Of a stretch of 32,788 nt of DNA, positions 14,628 through 22,890 are shown one piece after another; position 1 is the first letter of the stretch; the number at the start of each line of letters is the position of its first letter. The position numbers and the translations under genes are program-made. The stretch is from the NCBI GenBank assembly GCA_900754805.1, contig CAAEEE010000133.1:1-32788 (forward strand), written 5' to 3'. Under the pieces are notes generated by a model. The model was not told where the DNA came from and did not search any database. It worked only from the letters and a program-made list of their open reading frames with translations. Source of the DNA: Clostridia bacterium (lineage in GTDB: Bacteria; Bacillota; Clostridia; Peptostreptococcales; Anaerovoracaceae).

Positions 14628-16445
14628 TTACTTGCCTTCCGGCCTTTTTGCATTTTTATCTCTGTATGGGCAATGTGTTCTCATGCACGCCCAGCATTCA
14701 TGGTTGCAGTTCGGTCTGCCGTCAACCTCTCCGCACGCACGCATCACATGCTGTGCCGGGTCATAGTCATCGTCCTGCGCCTTAGCTGCTGTGCTTTGAG
14801 TCTCCTCTGCATTTACGATCAGGTCCGCACCTTTTTTAACGGATCGGTCGCTGACAAGTGCTTCTGCCTTAGCAGCCTCGACCTCTTCCTTCGTAGCTCC
14901 TCCAATCTTTTCGGCAAGGGCTTCCTTGTAATCCGTCAAATCGTAACCCATCGCTTCCATCTCTTCAATGTGCTTCTGCGTTTCTTCTTCTTTCGCCTTG
15001 CGCGCCGCGGAAAGTCTCTGAAGCTCTTCGATAAATGCCGCTTTGTTTACAACATGCTCGTTTTCTTTCAGCTCCATGTGCAGGCTCTTTGCGAGGAGTT
15101 TAATCGCACCCTGTCTGTGTGTCTTGGAAAGAACGCCCAGCGATGCCATGATATAGTCGTTATCCACAAGGATCTTCACGGACTCAGGCGGATAAAGTTT
15201 CATTCCAGTCTCGTTGTCCTTTGCGATTTCTTCCATGATTTCCACTCTGTGCGGAAGTCTTGTGAGCGCGCCTCCCGTGCCCACGATGTATTTGATCTGC
15301 GTCAGGTCTTTACCCTCTGCCAGCGTCTGCCTTCCCGTCGGACCGTACACATACCGGATTGAGCCTGCATGGCGTTCAACTGCCCTCAAAACAGCCTCCT
15401 CGGTAAGTCTTTCAACCAGCTTGAATTCGTCTTCATTCTTCGGAATCGCCTTGTAAGTTTCAAGCGTTTTGTCGAGGTCGATGTGGAGCTTTTCTTCACA
15501 TTCTTTTCTGAGTTTCTCTTCGCCGATGGATTCGATTACCTTCATGCGGTTTACATAAACGCCAAGGTCACCTTCTACGGTTCTCTTTGCCTTCGGTTCC
15601 GGTGCCGTCAAAATTCTCGCAACCGCGTCAGAGTCCTCCGTCACTGCATGAACATCTGTCGTCGCACCGCCAACATCGATAGTCATAACATCACCGATGC
15701 AGTCATAAAGCAGTTTCGTGCATTCCATAACCGCGCCCGGAGTCGGGATAATCGGCCCGTTTACCATGTCGCGCACGTGCTCCATGCCCGGGGCTTTCGT
15801 GATATTGTCTTCAAACGCGTCCTGAATGACCTTACGGCACGGCTCCACATTCAGTGTGTCAATCTTCGGATAAACATTGTCTACAAGGTAGAGTTTCTGT
15901 CCGCTTTCCTCATCAAAAATCAGTTTCATCTCTTCCTGATTCTCAATGTTTCCGGCATAAACTACCGGTGTGTGCAGACCCATGTTTCTTATCATTTCCG
16001 CGTTGTATATCGCAGTATCTCTTTCGCCGTAATCAACACCGCCCGCAATCAGGATGAGGTTCGGGTTGATTTCCTTAATCTTTGCGAGGTCGCTTCTTCT
16101 CAGTCTTCCGACTGTAATGTTATGAATGATTCCTCCCGCGCCAAGCGCCGCTTCTCTTGCAGCCTTCGCAGTCATATCATATACCAGTCCGTGCACCGTC
16201 ATCTTCAGACCGCCCGCGGCCGATGATGTGGCAAGCATCTCGTCATACTCCAGACTGTCAATTCCCATCTTCCTGCAAAGGTTATCAATCGCGCCCTGCA
16301 GCCCGATACGAACATCACCCTCCAATACGGATGTCGGCGCCTGTCCTTGTGCCCAGAACACCGGATTATCGCTGTCAAGATCCTTGAATGCATTGACAAC
16401 CGTCGTGGTCGATCCGATTTCCGCAACTAAAACATCTACTCTCAT
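14628..16445 (-). CDS. MutL/GlmL-family ATPase of the ornithine operon
   Basis: A 605-residue protein of the family annotated GlmL/MutL (not DNA-repair MutL), found beside adenosylcobalamin-dependent aminomutases; called or-4 in the known ornithine clusters as I recall. The ASKHA-type ATPase loops VLVAEIGSTTTVVNAF (5-20) and MTIDVGGATTDVHAV are present. The likely role is reactivating or chaperoning the B12 enzyme OraSE. A charged helical section lies near residues 460-560. The extreme C terminus carries a cysteine/histidine cluster (CNHECWACMRTHCPYRD) that could bind metal. I start at 16445, where AAAGGAAG precedes ATG; an in-frame ATG 20 codons upstream has no ribosome binding site and codes for a poorly conserved-looking leader. 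Confidence 0.88.
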   Translation of the reverse strand: MRVDVLVAEIGSTTTVVNAFKDLDSDNPVFWAQGQAPTSVLEGDVRIGLQGAIDNLCRKMGIDSLEYDEMLATSSAAGGLKMTVHGLVYDMTAKAAREAALGAGGIIHNITVGRLRRSDLAKIKEINPNLILIAGGVDYGERDTAIYNAEMIRNMGLHTPVVYAGNIENQEEMKLIFDEESGQKLYLVDNVYPKIDTLNVEPCRKVIQDAFEDNITKAPGMEHVRDMVNGPIIPTPGAVMECTKLLYDCIGDVMTIDVGGATTDVHAVTEDSDAVARILTAPEPKAKRTVEGDLGVYVNRMKVIESIGEEKLRKECEEKLHIDLDKTLETYKAIPKNEDEFKLVERLTEEAVLRAVERHAGSIRYVYGPTGRQTLAEGKDLTQIKYIVGTGGALTRLPHRVEIMEEIAKDNETGMKLYPPESVKILVDNDYIMASLGVLSKTHRQGAIKLLAKSLHMELKENEHVVNKAAFIEELQRLSAARKAKEEETQKHIEEMEAMGYDLTDYKEALAEKIGGATKEEVEAAKAEALVSDRSVKKGADLIVNAEETQSTAAKAQDDDYDPAQHVMRACGEVDGRPNCNHECWACMRTHCPYRDKNAKRPEGK

Positions 16446-16498
16446 TTTTGTCTTCCTTTCTGTCTGAATTTGTGCTGTCCTCCGCCCTGATTGACGCG

Positions 16499-16512
16499 GG
16501 GGCATGCGCCCC
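16499..16512 (-). other. Small GC hairpin before the MutL-like gene
   Basis: Perfect stem GGGGC-GCAT-GCCCC on the minus strand, in the 93-base gap between the GNAT gene and the MutL-like gene. No U-run follows, so it is more likely an mRNA-stability or processing element than a terminator. Confidence 0.5.
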
Positions 16513-16538
16513 TGTCGTTTCGGGATAAGCAGCCTCTT

Positions 16539-17006
16539 TTATAAGTATCGCACATAAAAGCTCATATCTCCCGGCTGATATCCAAGCTTTCTATAAAAAG
16601 CCTTCGCTGCCGGATTTGTTTCTTCCGACTGGAACTGCAGTCGCTTGTAACCCTTTTCTCGTGCGTAATCTTCTATTTCCTTCATGACTTGTCTTCCATA
16701 GCCCCGTCCTTGGTGCTCCGGTGCTAGAAACAAATCGTCAATAATCAGTGCAAAACCTCCGGCCCAAACACTGAAAATCGTCATAAGGTTTGCAAAACCT
16801 ATCACATCGCCATTCGGCGATTCAATCATAAAAATCGTAATGTGCTCCGGTTTCTTCAATGCCTTGACAAACACATCGCCAAGTTCTTCATCCTTCGCTT
16901 CATCCACATGATTCCAAAGGTCACCATCCTGTATCTCAAAGTTCATAAATTCTTTGTTCAGTCTGACCCACACCAACTTGTCTTTCTCATCTGCCTCTCT
17001 CAACAT
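16539..17006 (-). CDS. GNAT-family N-acetyltransferase within the ornithine operon
   Basis: A 155-residue acetyltransferase with the acetyl-CoA loop APEHQGRGYGRQVM (about 94-107) and the following NPAAKAFYRKLGYQPGDMSFYV, the standard GNAT A/B motifs. It transfers an acyl group from acyl-CoA to an amine; the acceptor is unknown. It sits between oraE and the MutL-like gene, on the same strand, but is separated from oraE by two strong hairpins. It is not part of the ornithine pathway as I know it. Amine acceptors such as ornithine, 2,4-diaminopentanoate or 2-amino-4-ketopentanoate are possible given the location, but a chance passenger gene is equally possible. GGAGGG precedes the ATG by 9 bases. 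Confidence 0.88.
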   Translation of the reverse strand: MLREADEKDKLVWVRLNKEFMNFEIQDGDLWNHVDEAKDEELGDVFVKALKKPEHITIFMIESPNGDVIGFANLMTIFSVWAGGFALIIDDLFLAPEHQGRGYGRQVMKEIEDYAREKGYKRLQFQSEETNPAAKAFYRKLGYQPGDMSFYVRYL

Positions 17007-17044
17007 TTTCGTAACCCTCCGTTTCGCCTATTCCTACAAAAGCA

Positions 17045-17070
17045 GGGGCCGGGCCTTCCGGCCGGCCCCC
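17045..17070 (-). terminator. GC-rich hairpin downstream of oraE (second of two)
   Basis: Read leftward: GGGGCCGGCC, tetraloop GGAA, GGCCCGGCCCC, a 10-bp stem with one bulge, followed by TGCTTTTG. It is a very stable GNRA-capped stem with a weak U-tract; probably a partial terminator or 3'-end stabiliser separating oraE from the downstream GNAT, MutL-like and orr genes. Confidence 0.65.
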
Positions 17071-17090
17071 TCAAATTGTTTTGAAATGGC

Positions 17091-17120
17091 CATTTTCGGC
17101 GGCTCTCCGCGCCGAAAATG
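17091..17120 (-). other. Perfect hairpin immediately after oraE (first of two)
   Basis: Perfect 11-bp arms CATTTTCGGCG and CGCCGAAAATG around an 8-base loop, starting 9 bases after the oraE stop codon. It has no U-run. With the next hairpin it forms a tandem structure that could protect the upstream mRNA from 3' exonucleases and reduce expression of the distal genes. Confidence 0.65.
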
Positions 17121-17129
17121 TTCGATTAA

Positions 17130-19376
17130 TTAATCCTGCTTGAGGTCTTCAGGTCTGAAACCGTGAGGAACTTCGCCTCTTCTTCTCTGTCTTTCCTGAG
17201 CAAGGAATGTAGCAACGTCGATACCGTGGGAGTTTCTGCCGAATCCCATGTCGATACCAGTCTTAACAGCTTCTTCAGGAATTACCTGAGTACCGCCTGC
17301 GCAGATGATAACCTTGTCACGGATACCCTTTTCAACGCAGAGCTCGTGGATTCTCTTCATGTTCTTGTAGTGAACGTTATCGTGAGAGATGATTGTGGAT
17401 GCGAGGATAGCCTGTGCATTTTCTTCGATGCAAGCGTCAACCATCTTTTCAACCGGAACGGAAGTTCCAAGGTAAACGCATTCGATACCCCATTTTTCGA
17501 TTCCGCCGTGCTTGATGTTGATGATTTCTCTCATACCTACGGAGTGTTCGTCATCTCCTACTGTACCGCAAACAACCTTCATGTGTTCATGTCCTTCAAA
17601 TTCTTCATATAATTCTTTGTCGGACATTACATATGGTTCCGGTGGTACTACCAGAGTCTTAAGGTCGATGTCGAAGTCAACTCTGCCCTTTAACTCGATT
17701 CTTGTACCTTCTGCTTCCTGCATGATTTCTGCAGAAATAACTTCCGGGTCAACAAGGCCTAACTTCTTACCAAGTTCAACAGCAGCTGCTTCTGCAACTC
17801 TCTTGTTTGCAGGGAGCATCATAGTGAGCATGATAACTCTGTCGCCGCACCATTCAACTTCAGGAGTGAGCCATTCGCCTGTTCTGTACTTAGCAACTTT
17901 TTCAAGTCTTCTATCTACGCAGTCCTCTTCGTCAAGCTCATCAATGTAAACGATCTTGCTTCTGTCTTCAAATGTACATCCGCCGATTAAAGCAGCCGGA
18001 TCTTCAGGGTTTCCGCCGTACTGCTGCACGTTATTGTATCCGTAGTGAGCAGTTACAGGAGCCATGTAGTCTTCGTCTCTTTCGAAAATGAAGCCTGCAC
18101 CGAATCCGCCGTCGATCTTACGAGCGATACCGTCTCCGTTTCTTTCAGGATATTTTCCGGAGTCTACGAAGAAACCTTCCTGAACAGCGTTGAAGTATCC
18201 GCCAACTTCAAGGATTTCTTCTACATATAATACAGCTCTTTCTTTGAGCTCTCTTGCGGTTTCTCTCAAAGGACCGTCCTTCTTGAGTTCAACCATTTCC
18301 ATTAAACCGTCTAAGCCGATTAATGTCTGCTTAGCAGTGTCGGTTGCTTCGATGTTGTAGATATGCCAAGGAACGTTTCTTCCTTCGTCCGGTGTGATTG
18401 TGGACTGGATATCTGCACTTGTCAGCTTGGAAATGAACATGTTCATTACATGAGTTACTGTAGCTTCACGAGCGGAGGACTGGATGTACTTCGTGTTCAT
18501 CTGAGCTCTCATCTTGTATCTGCCGCAGAAATCTCTGAGAGCTACTGCATACGGAAGGTCCATATACATGCAAGGTGCAGGTGTAGCTGTCGGAGGAACT
18601 GTTGATAATGAAATATTTTCAGGCTTGATGCCAACTCTTTCTGAGAAGTAGGAGTTGATAGCATGCTGAACGATAAGTTCAGGCATTACCTTCCAAGCGT
18701 CTCTTGCTGTTGCGTTTGCATTGTGAGCTCCGTCAATCTGAAGCATGCCGGACCAAGCCATAACCTTCTTGGATTCGCAAGCATCTACGAAGGATCTTAC
18801 CATGTTAACGTCTCTGTAAAGTACGTTGTACTGAGGGTCCTGGTGAGCACCGTTGATACCTTCTTCAGCGAACATTACTGCGATATCAGGACCTGCAACG
18901 CCGGAGATGTAGGAATGGTAGTTGATTGGACGACCAACTTCATCTTCGATGAGGTCGATAGCCTTTCTCTGTGCTCTAACCTGCTTACGCGTAATCGGAA
19001 CACCACCGATACCCTGCGGAGTGCCTTCCATAAGTCCGTCGATGTGGGACTGACCCATGTGTCTGATAACCATTAAGTGGTCAGCGCCATGCCATGCTGC
19101 CATTCTCATTCTTCTGATATCGTCTTCGAATCTTCCGGAAGCGATTTCAGTTGTGATAGTCTGCATCGGCTGCGGATCGATGTTTTCAAGGAATTTAGCC
19201 GGAGGAAGAGGTACATAGTTCTTCAGGCTCTTTGAAATTTCGTGATATTCAAACTGTCCTAAATGCTGATCTTCTGCTCTTTCTCTCCAAACCCATTCAC
19301 GTCTTCTCGGTTCGTATTTGTCAAGGTCTTTAAGTAATTCAACTACATCGAGTTTTTCATTTGGTTTCAAAATCAT
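17130..19376 (-). CDS. oraE: D-ornithine 4,5-aminomutase, large (B12- and PLP-binding) subunit
   Basis: A 748-residue subunit that uses adenosylcobalamin and PLP to convert D-ornithine to 2,4-diaminopentanoate, with OraS. Its C-terminal Rossmann-like domain shows the base-off B12 signature DEHSVG (DxHxxG) in GTVGDDEHSVGM, then CVYLGTSVP, ASTIISHD and ICAGGTQ. The N-terminal barrel is seen around MRMAAWHGADHLMVIRHMGQ and NYHSYISGVAGPDIAVMFAE. I start at 19376, where GGGAGG lies 8 bases upstream and ATG comes one base after the oraS stop; an earlier in-frame ATG at 19403 lies inside oraS. Arginine codons near the start are mostly AGA, unlike CGC/CGT-rich neighbours such as the phosphohexomutase, consistent with strong expression. 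Confidence 0.96.
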   Translation of the reverse strand: MILKPNEKLDVVELLKDLDKYEPRRREWVWRERAEDQHLGQFEYHEISKSLKNYVPLPPAKFLENIDPQPMQTITTEIASGRFEDDIRRMRMAAWHGADHLMVIRHMGQSHIDGLMEGTPQGIGGVPITRKQVRAQRKAIDLIEDEVGRPINYHSYISGVAGPDIAVMFAEEGINGAHQDPQYNVLYRDVNMVRSFVDACESKKVMAWSGMLQIDGAHNANATARDAWKVMPELIVQHAINSYFSERVGIKPENISLSTVPPTATPAPCMYMDLPYAVALRDFCGRYKMRAQMNTKYIQSSAREATVTHVMNMFISKLTSADIQSTITPDEGRNVPWHIYNIEATDTAKQTLIGLDGLMEMVELKKDGPLRETARELKERAVLYVEEILEVGGYFNAVQEGFFVDSGKYPERNGDGIARKIDGGFGAGFIFERDEDYMAPVTAHYGYNNVQQYGGNPEDPAALIGGCTFEDRSKIVYIDELDEEDCVDRRLEKVAKYRTGEWLTPEVEWCGDRVIMLTMMLPANKRVAEAAAVELGKKLGLVDPEVISAEIMQEAEGTRIELKGRVDFDIDLKTLVVPPEPYVMSDKELYEEFEGHEHMKVVCGTVGDDEHSVGMREIINIKHGGIEKWGIECVYLGTSVPVEKMVDACIEENAQAILASTIISHDNVHYKNMKRIHELCVEKGIRDKVIICAGGTQVIPEEAVKTGIDMGFGRNSHGIDVATFLAQERQRRRGEVPHGFRPEDLKQD

Positions 19377-19377
19377 C

Positions 19378-19740
19378 TTACTTACCTCCCTTGAACGCTT
19401 CAACTACTTTATCCCAGCCTTCGCCCTTTGCGAGCTTGATGGAGGCATCACGGATAGAGATGTCTTCTAATTTTGATAACTTATATACGCAGTGACCTGC
19501 GCCTTTGCCCATGAGACCATGGTCCATGCAGTGGTTTACGATAGGCATACAATCAAGGGATGATACACCCATTCTGAGTAATACCGCACGTTCAACCGAT
19601 GGTGTAGTGTTCTTGTAACCTAACTCCAGAAGCGGTTCATCAACCTTGGCGATTAATTCCCAGAATCTGTTGTAAAGTTCTTCGTCAGTAAGATTTGCTA
19701 AATGCTGTCTTCTTACTTGGAAATCGTCTTCTCTTTTCAT
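19378..19740 (-). CDS. oraS: D-ornithine 4,5-aminomutase, small subunit
   Basis: A 120-residue subunit that pairs with OraE to form the B12-dependent D-ornithine 4,5-aminomutase. The sequence DDFQVRRQHLANLTDEELYN, then ERAVLLRMGVSSLDCMPIVN and GLMGKGAGHCVYKLS, is characteristic, and length and position before oraE agree. I start at 19740 because AAAGGA lies 9 bases upstream; an in-frame ATG six codons earlier (19758) has no ribosome binding site, and that ribosome binding site overlaps its first codons. The next gene begins one base after its stop, so the subunits are translationally coupled, as expected for an obligate complex. Confidence 0.95.
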   Translation of the reverse strand: MKREDDFQVRRQHLANLTDEELYNRFWELIAKVDEPLLELGYKNTTPSVERAVLLRMGVSSLDCMPIVNHCMDHGLMGKGAGHCVYKLSKLEDISIRDASIKLAKGEGWDKVVEAFKGGK

Positions 19741-19775
19741 CCTTATAATTCCTTTCATTTAATTGCAAAACCCGG

Positions 19776-19797
19776 GGCGGACGGCGCAAAATCCGCC
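19776..19797 (-). other. GC-rich hairpin between ortB and oraS
   Basis: On the minus strand GGCGGA and TCCGCC pair across a 10-base loop, extendable by two G-C pairs past a CA bulge, followed by GGGTTTTGC. It lies in the 103-base gap between ortB and oraS, the largest gap among the five catabolic genes. It may adjust relative expression; it is not a strong terminator. Confidence 0.5.
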
Positions 19798-19843
19798 TGC
19801 CCAAGCTTTCGCATTGATAAACATTGTTCTACCTTTACGAATC

Positions 19844-21256
19844 TTACAGTAATCCTTCTGCTTCAAGAGTAGCTTTTACGAAGTCTACATCTGTCTTTGT
19901 TTCTACTGCAAGGAATTCGAGGTCAGCATCTGTAGGCTTAACGCCAGCCTTCTTAACAGCCTTCTTGATTAAAGACTTTCTGAAGTGTTCAATGTTGGCA
20001 ACCTTGTGCTTAATCAAACCAGGGTTTGCAGGTAAGATTAAGTTTACGCCCGGCTTATCTTCTTCCTGAGGGTTTCCGAATTTGATTTCGATACCGTTGT
20101 CTCTTGCAAAGTCAAGCTGTGGCTGGATATGTTTGCCTGCACCTGTATATTCAGTTTCGGATACAACTACGATTGCATCTTCCGGAAGTTCCTGCGCATA
20201 GGAGAAAGCAGCAGCGAGCGCTGTATTTCCTGCAGGTCCTCTTTCGATACCTTCGAGGTTTGCGAGCATTTCTGTTGTGTACATTACTTCACCCTGTGTT
20301 ACGGTGATGTACTTATCCATGTATCTGAGCGGACGAGCTGCCGAACGAGGTACATCGGAGTGGTCAGGATCGGTAGCGTAAGGAACACCGAATCCTGTGT
20401 GACCTGTTGTGCAGGACTTCTTGTTGAAGTCTGTATCGGATGCCATTGATAATCCTGTAAGGTCGATGGAAGCAGCAACTACTTCTGCATTGCAGCCTGC
20501 CTTCTGCAGACCACGTGCAGTACCCGTTACCATTCCGCCGCCTGCTGTTGTACATACAACAACATCAGGGTCTTTTCCGAGTTTTTCTCTGCACTGTGTA
20601 GCAATTTCATAACCCAGAGTTTCTACACCTGCAATACCAAACGGTGAATACAGGGATGCGTTGAAGTATCCTGTATCTTCGAGGATTGACAGGAAGGAGT
20701 AGAATAATTCAGGTCCAACGGTAAGCTGAACGACTTCTGCCCCGAGAGCTTCGCACTTTCTTGCTTTTTCAACGATTTCAGGTTGTCCTACGCCGTGTGA
20801 ATCATAGCATTCCTGAACGATGATGCAGTTAAGTCCCTGCATAGCAGCCTGGGAAGCAACAGCAGCGCCGTAGTTTCCGGATGTAGCAGCCATAACGCCC
20901 TTGTATCCTAATTTCTTAGCGTGAGCAACTGCGCAAGCCGCACGTCTGTCCTTGAAGGAGCCGGATGCGTTGCAGGACTCGTCTTTAACGAAAATCCTTG
21001 CACCGTAACCCGGTTTTGCATATTTACGCGCAAGTTTTGTAACGTTTCTGAGTTCCAGAAGCGGTGTGTTTCCTACGCCGTGAAGTCCCTGGATTCTTTC
21101 GATTTCGTCCAATGTGTAACCTGTTGACTTCATCAGAGCATCGTAATCGAAAGAAATCGGAGAGGTCTCAAAGTTTGAATAATCAAGTCCTAAAGCTTCT
21201 TTCTGAATCTCGTTGGATCTGCCCATTACGGACTGATAGTCTTTTGCAAGTGTCAT
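19844..21256 (-). CDS. ortB: 2-amino-4-ketopentanoate thiolase, beta (PLP) subunit
   Basis: A 470-residue PLP protein of threonine synthase-like fold. The PLP lysine is in NASGSFKDRRAA, followed by AATSGNYGAAVASQAAMQGL and the glycine-rich phosphate loop CTTAGGGMVTGTA. With OrtA it cleaves 2-amino-4-ketopentanoate with CoA to acetyl-CoA and alanine, the last step of the oxidative ornithine route; it is unusual in being a PLP-dependent thiolase. Its ATG overlaps the ortA stop as TAATG, and GGAGGTG within the end of ortA is the ribosome binding site, so the subunits are coupled. Without the context it could be mistaken for threonine synthase or a cysteate synthase-like enzyme. Confidence 0.94.
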   Translation of the reverse strand: MTLAKDYQSVMGRSNEIQKEALGLDYSNFETSPISFDYDALMKSTGYTLDEIERIQGLHGVGNTPLLELRNVTKLARKYAKPGYGARIFVKDESCNASGSFKDRRAACAVAHAKKLGYKGVMAATSGNYGAAVASQAAMQGLNCIIVQECYDSHGVGQPEIVEKARKCEALGAEVVQLTVGPELFYSFLSILEDTGYFNASLYSPFGIAGVETLGYEIATQCREKLGKDPDVVVCTTAGGGMVTGTARGLQKAGCNAEVVAASIDLTGLSMASDTDFNKKSCTTGHTGFGVPYATDPDHSDVPRSAARPLRYMDKYITVTQGEVMYTTEMLANLEGIERGPAGNTALAAAFSYAQELPEDAIVVVSETEYTGAGKHIQPQLDFARDNGIEIKFGNPQEEDKPGVNLILPANPGLIKHKVANIEHFRKSLIKKAVKKAGVKPTDADLEFLAVETKTDVDFVKATLEAEGLL

Positions 21257-21561
21257 TATTCTTCACCTCCGAAATTCATGATTTCTCTAAGCTGTCTGTC
21301 AATTTCGATGATTTCAGGAACGAATTTGCCATAGCTGTGAGTATAATACGGTGCTTCATCAATCAAAGTACCCTTTACAAGACGGCCTACTGCGGTTTTA
21401 ACCGTAACTTCGTCGCCGATTGCTGCGGTTTCATCCTGCAGAAAACCTTTTGTCCATTGTTGAAGGTCGCACTTCTTTGTATCGTCAGGTAATTTCGCAG
21501 TTCTTTCTTCTGCCTTCAAAACGATGCTGTGGATGCGAACCCAATCACCTTTCTTAGCCAT
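21256..21561 (-). CDS. ortA: 2-amino-4-ketopentanoate thiolase, alpha subunit
   Basis: A 101-residue small protein beginning MAKKGDWVRIHSIVLKAEER and containing VTVKTAVGRLVKGTLIDEAP, matching the small OrtA subunit in length, sequence character and position between ord and ortB. It forms the thiolase with OrtB. It looks like a small beta-barrel with no catalytic motif of its own. It starts 18 bases after ord with AAGGAG as ribosome binding site, and its stop overlaps the ortB start by one base. Confidence 0.93.
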   Translation of the reverse strand: MAKKGDWVRIHSIVLKAEERTAKLPDDTKKCDLQQWTKGFLQDETAAIGDEVTVKTAVGRLVKGTLIDEAPYYTHSYGKFVPEIIEIDRQLREIMNFGGEE

Positions 21562-21579
21562 TTTGTTTATTCTCCTTTT

Positions 21580-22641
21580 TTATTTAACGATCTTCTTGTC
21601 TTCGTCGATTAAATCTCTGAAGTCGCCCATGATTGCATGTGGAACAGGGATATCAATCATAGTCTTGAGTCCAGGAGCTGCGTTGATGCAATGTGGAATG
21701 CAGTTCATGATCATAGCCATAGTTCCGATACCGCCTTCGATTTCCGGAGTGTTAACCATGTTTACTGGAGGAACGGAGTCAAGAATTACATAGTCGCCTG
21801 TGTGAACGCCAACCTGTTCAGGTTCGATCTGCTGAGGGTGATCCATGTCGATCTTTCTTTCGCCGTCGATGTTAACCCAACCCTTCATAGCAACGCCTGC
21901 AACCTGTCCTGCTGCTGCGAATCCGTAAGGTGATTTTCTGTCAACATCTGTTACGATTGGTTCCATGTCCTGACCGAAGTCATCCCACTTCCAGCCGAGA
22001 GCGTCACAAATCATCATTGTGGATTCTGCGAAACCAACGTGTCCTGCCATTGTTCCGTTTGCTTTTCTTTCGTTGAATTCTTCAACGGAGATGCCGATGC
22101 CCTGTTCTTCCATTACAGCAGGTCCGAACGGTGATAAGGAGTTAACTCTTCTTGAAGTTACGTGGTTAACTTCTTCGCATGCTGCAGTCCAAAGGATTAC
22201 AAGAAGGTCCATGATTAAACCAGGGTTGATGCCTGTACCCATTACGGATACGCCGTTCTTCTTAGCGATTTCGTCGAGCTTCTTAGCAAGTTCAGGTTCC
22301 TGAGCCTGTGGATAAGCCATTTCTTCTGCGGAAGTGATAACGTTCATTCCTTTTTCCATTACAAATACTAACTTGTCATATACATCTTTTGTGAAAGAAT
22401 TTGTGCAAACTACTACGATGTCTGCTGCGCCCGGTTTGATAACTTCTTCCGGAGTTCCAACGATAACGTCTTCTCTGTCGCCTTTAACGATTCCGGGAAC
22501 TACGTCATATAAGCTCTTGCCGATCTTGTCGCCGATGTCGATAGCGCCAACGATGTCAACACCTGTCTTCTTTGTGAGCATCTTGCCGATTCCGCCGCCC
22601 ATTGCGCCTAATCCCCAAAGGATTACTTTTACATTTTTCAT
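21580..22641 (-). CDS. ord: 2,4-diaminopentanoate dehydrogenase
   Basis: A 353-residue NAD(P)-dependent amine dehydrogenase with the dinucleotide-binding loop WGLGAMGGGIGKML (9-22) at its N terminus, and a dihydrodipicolinate reductase-like layout (IVVVCTNSF, MGTGINPGLIMDLL). It oxidatively deaminates 2,4-diaminopentanoate to 2-amino-4-ketopentanoate, releasing ammonia and NAD(P)H. It is the first gene of the ornithine operon and follows a sigma-54-type promoter with a leader of about 50 bases; AAAAGGAGAC precedes the ATG. Assignment combines fold, length and invariant cluster order (ord, ortA, ortB, oraS, oraE). Confidence 0.95.
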   Translation of the reverse strand: MKNVKVILWGLGAMGGGIGKMLTKKTGVDIVGAIDIGDKIGKSLYDVVPGIVKGDREDVIVGTPEEVIKPGAADIVVVCTNSFTKDVYDKLVFVMEKGMNVITSAEEMAYPQAQEPELAKKLDEIAKKNGVSVMGTGINPGLIMDLLVILWTAACEEVNHVTSRRVNSLSPFGPAVMEEQGIGISVEEFNERKANGTMAGHVGFAESTMMICDALGWKWDDFGQDMEPIVTDVDRKSPYGFAAAGQVAGVAMKGWVNIDGERKIDMDHPQQIEPEQVGVHTGDYVILDSVPPVNMVNTPEIEGGIGTMAMIMNCIPHCINAAPGLKTMIDIPVPHAIMGDFRDLIDEDKKIVK

Positions 22642-22698
22642 TTTAACTGTCTCCTTTTCAAAACAATAATTGTTATAACTAACTATGCCACTATATTA

Positions 22699-22714
22699 AG
22701 CAAAAGCCGTGCCA
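22699..22714 (-). promoter_or_regulatory. Sigma-54 (-24/-12) promoter of the ornithine operon
   Basis: The minus strand reads TGGCACGGCTTTTGCT, an exact fit to the TGGCACG-N4-TTGCW sigma-54 consensus with correct GG-to-GC spacing. Transcription would start near 22690, about 50 bases before ord. A PAS/AAA+ sigma-54 activator gene lies just upstream, so the promoter should need that activator and ATP hydrolysis. Confidence 0.93.
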
Positions 22715-22762
22715 CAAGAGAAGCTGAATATTGTATACATTGAATTCCTTCTGATATATATA

Positions 22763-22806
22763 TTTGCACAAAATTCCATATATTATTTTTGTTTTTTATG
22801 TGCAAA
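22763..22806. promoter_or_regulatory. Candidate activator (enhancer) site upstream of the sigma-54 promoter
   Basis: TTTGCACA at 22763-22770 and TGTGCAAA at 22799-22806 form an inverted pair of 8-bp elements separated by 28 bases, 50-90 bases upstream of the -24 box. The left element extends to TTTGCACAAA, itself a short palindrome. The position suits binding of the neighbouring sigma-54 activator; the pairing is inferred. Confidence 0.55.
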
Positions 22807-22890
22807 AATACAAATATCCTCCCTTTCTTTTTTTCTATCGCACACTTTTTCTCGCAAAAATTTTAAAAGCGTCGAAATTTGTCGCCCAAA

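Noticed and set aside
15369..16226. 285-codon open frame antisense to the MutL-like gene
   Set aside because: No recognisable domain, composition typical of a mirror of a GC-biased reading frame, no ribosome binding site.
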